Below are positions 60,644-64,000 of a stretch of 64,000 nucleotides of DNA, piece by piece. Location of the stretch: positions 1-64,000 of the forward strand of contig BPJS01000001.1 in assembly GCA_026004735.1 (NCBI GenBank), in the 5' to 3' direction. Within the stretch, counting starts at the first letter, position 1; every line of letters begins with the position of its first letter. The notes under the pieces are model-generated. The model worked only from the letters and a program-made list of their open reading frames with translations, was not told where the DNA came from and did not search any database. This DNA comes from Isosphaeraceae bacterium. GTDB taxonomy: Bacteria > Planctomycetota > Planctomycetia > Isosphaerales > Isosphaeraceae. The translations under genes were made by a program, and so were the position numbers.

Positions 60644-62409
60644 GCCGTCGGGCCTGCCTTGCTGGGGCAGCGCTCAGCCTGGCCGTCTTCGTGGTAGCTG
60701 GCTCGTGGGGACCGGATCGCACGGTCTGGGCACCGTTGGGCGGCGTCACGGCGGACGACCCCCGGCTGGCCGCCGTTGTGCGAGCCTTGCCGGGCTGGCG
60801 TGAGGCGTTGCGGTCGTCGCGCGAGGTGGTTGACGTGGTCGGGCTGGTACCGGACGAGGCCGCATTTCTGGAGGCCCTCACAACGTGGTCGCCGCGGAGC
60901 TGGTTTCCGATTCTGATCGAAGATCCCGAACTGGTCTTGCGATTCTTGCGGGCGTTTCGGCCGGCGCGGATTGTTCGCTGGCCGACGATAGCGAGCGGTG
61001 GGGAGGCCCGCGACCGCCGGTCGGCCATCCTCGCCGCCCTCGAAGGTGCCTGGGATCGTGCTGAGAGGTATGAATCCGACGCGATTCGGGCCGTTAGCCC
61101 GGAAGGAGCCACCGGACCGGGGATCGTGCTGATCTCCGAGCGGTCGCCGGCGTGGTGTGGGGGGGTCGCGCTGGCAGCCGGTCGGCGCCAGCCTCTGGTT
61201 GTCTGGGACTGCGAACAACCGCCTGAGGCGGTTCTCTCCCTGGCCGAGGCGCTCGACCTCTGCGCCGAGATCGCCCAGATCCTTGAACAGGTGGCTGGCC
61301 CGCAACTCGGGTTGGGCGATCGCGCCGACTTCGTGACCCTGGCGACCCAAGCGCCGGACCGTTACCAGATCCCGAGTGGCGACAAGGCCGGCGAGGCGGC
61401 GCTCGACGATCTGCTTGGCCGCTCGCCGCTGACCCTGGAACGCCTGGCCTATACCGGACGGTTGATCGGTCCGCCGCCGCGGGCCGTTTACCAGGCGATG
61501 GCCTCGTTGTTTTTGCTGCCAGAATCGGCGCTGCTCTTCAATACCTACCCAGAACGAACCCCGCCTTGGGACGCCTATCGGATGGACGAAGCGGCCGGAC
61601 GCCTGGGGGCGATTCTGCCGACCCGGCTCGTTCAAGGCCGTCGGGCCGATTGGGCTGAGTGGCATCGGGTGTTCGACCCAGTCAATGCCTCGGGCTTGGT
61701 TTTCATCAACTCCAGCGGCGGACCGGATCAATTCCGGCTCCGCGGCGGTCGGGGCCGCACGGCCGACATTCCGCTGAGTGTTCCGGCGGCGGTTCTGGCG
61801 ATCCACAGTTTTTCGGCAGCGCGGCCCGAGGACGAGAAGACCCTGGCCGGCCGTTGGCTGGCCAATGGCGCGTTTGTGTACTTCGGCGCCATGAATGAGC
61901 CGTATCTGGCGGCCTTTCGCACGCCGGGCCTGGTGGCCGAACTGCTGGCCGCCGGCGCACCCTGGGCAGCCGCCGTCTGCAAGCTGATGGTCGAGGACGC
62001 GACCGGCTCGCCTTGGCGGCTCCGGGTCCTGGGAGATCCGCTCTACCAGATCTACCGCGACCCCGAACCAGGCCGGCGCGACTGGCTCTCCACGCTCGAC
62101 GCTCTCGAAGTGCTCGCGGTTTCGGGGCCGGACCGGCGCGAACCGAGCTTGATGCTGCGACGCTGCCGTGACCGGGCCTACCTGGACGCGGCAGCCGGCC
62201 GCGACGGCTCGGGCTGGGCCGAGCACCTGGCGGCCATCGACCGGGTTGTCCTCGACCCGCGCGACCGCAGCCTCTACGACGCCCTGCTGGCCGATCAGGT
62301 CGCCCGTGGCGCATTGCTGGATCAGGCGCGGCGGGTCCCGGAGGCCGAGCGCGCGCCGGCGTTGCGGCGTGCGCTCGAGGCGGTGACGGCCCGCCCCGAA
62401 CGACCCTGA
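60640..62409 (+). CDS. Exported protein of unknown function, overlapping the kinase
   Basis: A 589-residue protein whose ATG overlaps the kinase stop as ATGA. The N terminus MSRRACLAGAALSLAVFVVAGSWG is a signal peptide or anchor. The body holds segments such as VVGLVPDEAAFLEALTTWSPRSWFPILIEDPELVLRFLRAF, VVWDCEQPPEAVLSLAEALDLCAEIAQI and RLQIP-like loops, with GLVFINSSGGPDQFRLRGGRGRTADIP and WLANGAFVYFGAMNEPYLAAFRTPGLVAELLAAGAPWAAAVC. The last resembles cysteine-type or caspase-like surface domains of planctomycetes (NSSGGP turn), but no catalytic residue is certain. Function unknown; coupled to the kinase, perhaps its partner or substrate. Confidence 0.75.
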   Translation: MSRRACLAGAALSLAVFVVAGSWGPDRTVWAPLGGVTADDPRLAAVVRALPGWREALRSSREVVDVVGLVPDEAAFLEALTTWSPRSWFPILIEDPELVLRFLRAFRPARIVRWPTIASGGEARDRRSAILAALEGAWDRAERYESDAIRAVSPEGATGPGIVLISERSPAWCGGVALAAGRRQPLVVWDCEQPPEAVLSLAEALDLCAEIAQILEQVAGPQLGLGDRADFVTLATQAPDRYQIPSGDKAGEAALDDLLGRSPLTLERLAYTGRLIGPPPRAVYQAMASLFLLPESALLFNTYPERTPPWDAYRMDEAAGRLGAILPTRLVQGRRADWAEWHRVFDPVNASGLVFINSSGGPDQFRLRGGRGRTADIPLSVPAAVLAIHSFSAARPEDEKTLAGRWLANGAFVYFGAMNEPYLAAFRTPGLVAELLAAGAPWAAAVCKLMVEDATGSPWRLRVLGDPLYQIYRDPEPGRRDWLSTLDALEVLAVSGPDRREPSLMLRRCRDRAYLDAAAGRDGSGWAEHLAAIDRVVLDPRDRSLYDALLADQVARGALLDQARRVPEAERAPALRRALEAVTARPERP

Positions 62410-62491
62410 ACCAGCCAGCGCCTTCGGGATTGGGCCTTTCCGGAGGTCGCGCCGCGGGCCGCCGAACCCCCTTGAAGGAGAAGCTGAGGGT

Positions 62492-64000
62492 GTGGATCGT
62501 GGGGGATGTCGTCGTGGGGGGGAGGTGGCGGCGATCGGGTTAGACCGAACCGCCCGGCTCGGTTCTCCGGCGGCCGGGTCGGAGCGAGGGCAGGCCGTGG
62601 CCGTTCTGGGGATGATCCTCCTAGTGTTCGGGGGTGGGCTAGGCGACGACGAAGGTCCGTTGTTTGACGAAGTGGCCGCGGCGGCGGGCATCGACTTCCG
62701 GTTTCACACGGGGAGCCGCGGGCGTAAGGACTTGCCCGAGATCATGGGGGGAGGCGTCGCGTTGTTTGACGCGGACGGCGACGGGCGCCTCGACATCTAT
62801 TGGACCAACGGCGGGCCGATCGACCCGACCGACCCCGACGATCCACCCTGCCGGCTTTATCTGAACCGGGGAGATTGGCGGTTTGAGGATGTGACGGCGA
62901 CGGCCGGCGCGCCCGGGCCGGGCTATGCCATGGGCTGTGCGGTCGGGGACATCGACGGGGACCGCCGCACGGATCTGGTCGTGACGGGCTGGGGTGGGTG
63001 CCGGCTCTATCGCAACCTCGGCGGCGGCCGGTTTGAGGACGCGACGGCCTGGGCCGGGCTGGACGGGTCGGGGTGGGCAACTTCGGCCGCGCTGGCGGAC
63101 TTGGATGGTGATGGCGACCTCGATCTTTACGTCTGCCATTATGTGGAGTACGACGCGCGGCGGGCGCCGTACTGTGCGGCTCCGGACGGCCAGCGCGACT
63201 ACTGCGGGCCGGAGGTGTTCGCGGCGGAGCCGGACCGGCTCTATCGCAACGACGGCCGTGGACGGTTTCACGATGTCACCGAGGCGGCCGGGCTGGTCGA
63301 TCGCACTGGTCGGGGGCTAGGTGTGGTCGTGGCCGACTTCGATGAGGACGGGCGAGCCGATCTCTTCGTCGCCAACGACGGGACGCCCAATTCCTTGTTT
63401 CGCAACCTGGGCCAGATGCGGTTTGAGGAGGTGGCGGCGCGGGCGGGTGTGGCGGTCGATGGTCGAGGACAGGTGCTTGCCGGGATGGGAGCGGCGGTTG
63501 GAGATCTGGATGGGGATGGGCGCGTTGATCTGCTGGTCGCGAATCTGTTGGGACGGGGGACCGTCGGCTGGCTGGGAATGGGCCGTGGCGTCTACGTCGA
63601 TGCCAGCCAGCAGCTCGGGCTGTATCGAGCAACGCGTGATGTGACCGGGTTTGGCCTGGCTCTGGCCGACTTTGACGGCGATGGCGATCTGGACGCCTTG
63701 CAGGCCAACGGGCATGTGCTGGACCGGGAGCGGCTGGGGGAGCCGCTGGCCATGCGCCCGCTGTTTTTGCGGAACGAGCGGGGGCGGTTGGGGATCGTGC
63801 AGGCGGGGCCGTGGTCGGATCGGCCGATCCTGGGGCGAGGCGTGGCGGTGGGCGATTTGGATGGAGACGGCCGGCCGGATGCCGTTGTAGCGCGGCTGGA
63901 TGGGCCGGCGTTGGTGTTGCGCAATCGAGCCTTGTCCCGAATGACGACGGTCGTGGCGGCGCCGGGGGCGGTGATGCGAGCCACCGTGGCCGGGCAGACG
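62492..64000 (+). CDS. FG-GAP/VCBS-repeat protein (CRTAC1-like), 3-prime partial
   Basis: It starts with GTG at 62492 with AAGGAG 11 bp upstream and runs off the window after 503 codons. A hydrophobic N terminus (VAVLGMILLVFGGGLG) is followed by repeated calcium-binding blades: VALFDADGDGRLDIYW, CAVGDIDGDRRTDLVV, AALADLDGDGDLDLYV, VVVADFDEDGRADLFV, AAVGDLDGDGRVDLLV, ALADFDGDGDLDALQ and VAVGDLDGDGRPDAVV. Each is a D-x-D-x-D-G loop as in FG-GAP/VCBS beta propellers; LFDEVAAAAGIDFRFHTG resembles the CRTAC1/ASPIC family. It is probably secreted or surface-exposed. Two Cys pairs (CAAPDGQRDYC) may bridge. Confidence 0.9.
   Translation, partial: MDRGGCRRGGEVAAIGLDRTARLGSPAAGSERGQAVAVLGMILLVFGGGLGDDEGPLFDEVAAAAGIDFRFHTGSRGRKDLPEIMGGGVALFDADGDGRLDIYWTNGGPIDPTDPDDPPCRLYLNRGDWRFEDVTATAGAPGPGYAMGCAVGDIDGDRRTDLVVTGWGGCRLYRNLGGGRFEDATAWAGLDGSGWATSAALADLDGDGDLDLYVCHYVEYDARRAPYCAAPDGQRDYCGPEVFAAEPDRLYRNDGRGRFHDVTEAAGLVDRTGRGLGVVVADFDEDGRADLFVANDGTPNSLFRNLGQMRFEEVAARAGVAVDGRGQVLAGMGAAVGDLDGDGRVDLLVANLLGRGTVGWLGMGRGVYVDASQQLGLYRATRDVTGFGLALADFDGDGDLDALQANGHVLDRERLGEPLAMRPLFLRNERGRLGIVQAGPWSDRPILGRGVAVGDLDGDGRPDAVVARLDGPALVLRNRALSRMTTVVAAPGAVMRATVAGQT

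Overview
The window is a GC-rich bacterial segment, most likely from a planctomycete (Planctomycetota, perhaps Isosphaerales or Gemmatales). That is inferred from the paired DUF2924/serine-recombinase cassettes, the long membrane-anchored Ser/Thr kinase and the FG-GAP/VCBS repeat protein; I could not check it against a database. From about 1 to 55.7 kb it looks like mobile or accessory DNA: a defence island followed by a prophage. From the two tRNA-Arg genes (55.7-55.9 kb) to the end it reads like ordinary chromosome.

Defence island (1-26.7 kb). A leftward type I restriction-modification operon runs hsdM, YhcG-like PD-(D/E)XK nuclease, frameshifted hsdS, AAA ATPase, DUF4276, hsdR (only its first 32 codons are inside the window). 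Next comes a two-gene unit, a DUF1848 protein with a methyltransferase-fold partner, which has the same 11-bp palindromic operator as hsdM. Then two homologous four-gene cassettes (small protein, DUF2924, large serine recombinase, HTH protein) are arranged back to back as an inverted duplication around about 0.7 kb of non-coding DNA. A second, rightward type I operon follows: hsdM, REP-associated transposase with REP repeats, hsdS, HipA-like kinase, HIRAN protein, hsdR, XRE regulator, ImmA/IrrE metallopeptidase. Most genes are joined by ATGA overlaps. An unknown gene pair (24.5-26.7 kb) closes this part.

Prophage (26.9-55.4 kb). A sigma-70-like gene leads into replication and recombination genes (AAA ATPase, DUF669, RusA, DEAD helicase, primase-polymerase/DUF3987, ParB-methyltransferase, DUF1937). 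Next come a leftward histone-like HARE-HTH gene and then a head module (GpA-type terminase, lambda-type portal, fused prohead protease/major capsid, DUF2190). The tail module (tube, chaperones, tape measure) contains an exported trypsin-like protease. It ends with a very Ser/Gly/Trp-rich protein followed directly by three glycosyltransferase genes, one of them a LicD-GT2 fusion.

Organising signals. Four copies of one promoter-like motif, GGACA-N14-GGMATA-NRTAAC, lie upstream of the two recombinase cassettes, an early phage gene and the head operon. GTTTAC-based operators precede both hsdM genes, the methyltransferase gene and the unknown pair. About 35 single-base frameshifts, mostly +1, interrupt otherwise well-conserved genes between 2 and 55 kb; none was seen in the chromosomal part. 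They could be sequence errors or decay.

Chromosomal part (55.7-64 kb): tRNA-Arg(UCU), tRNA-Arg(CCU), a short-chain dehydrogenase, a Ser/Thr kinase with a long extracytoplasmic domain, an exported protein overlapping it by 4 bp, and an FG-GAP/VCBS protein running off the end.
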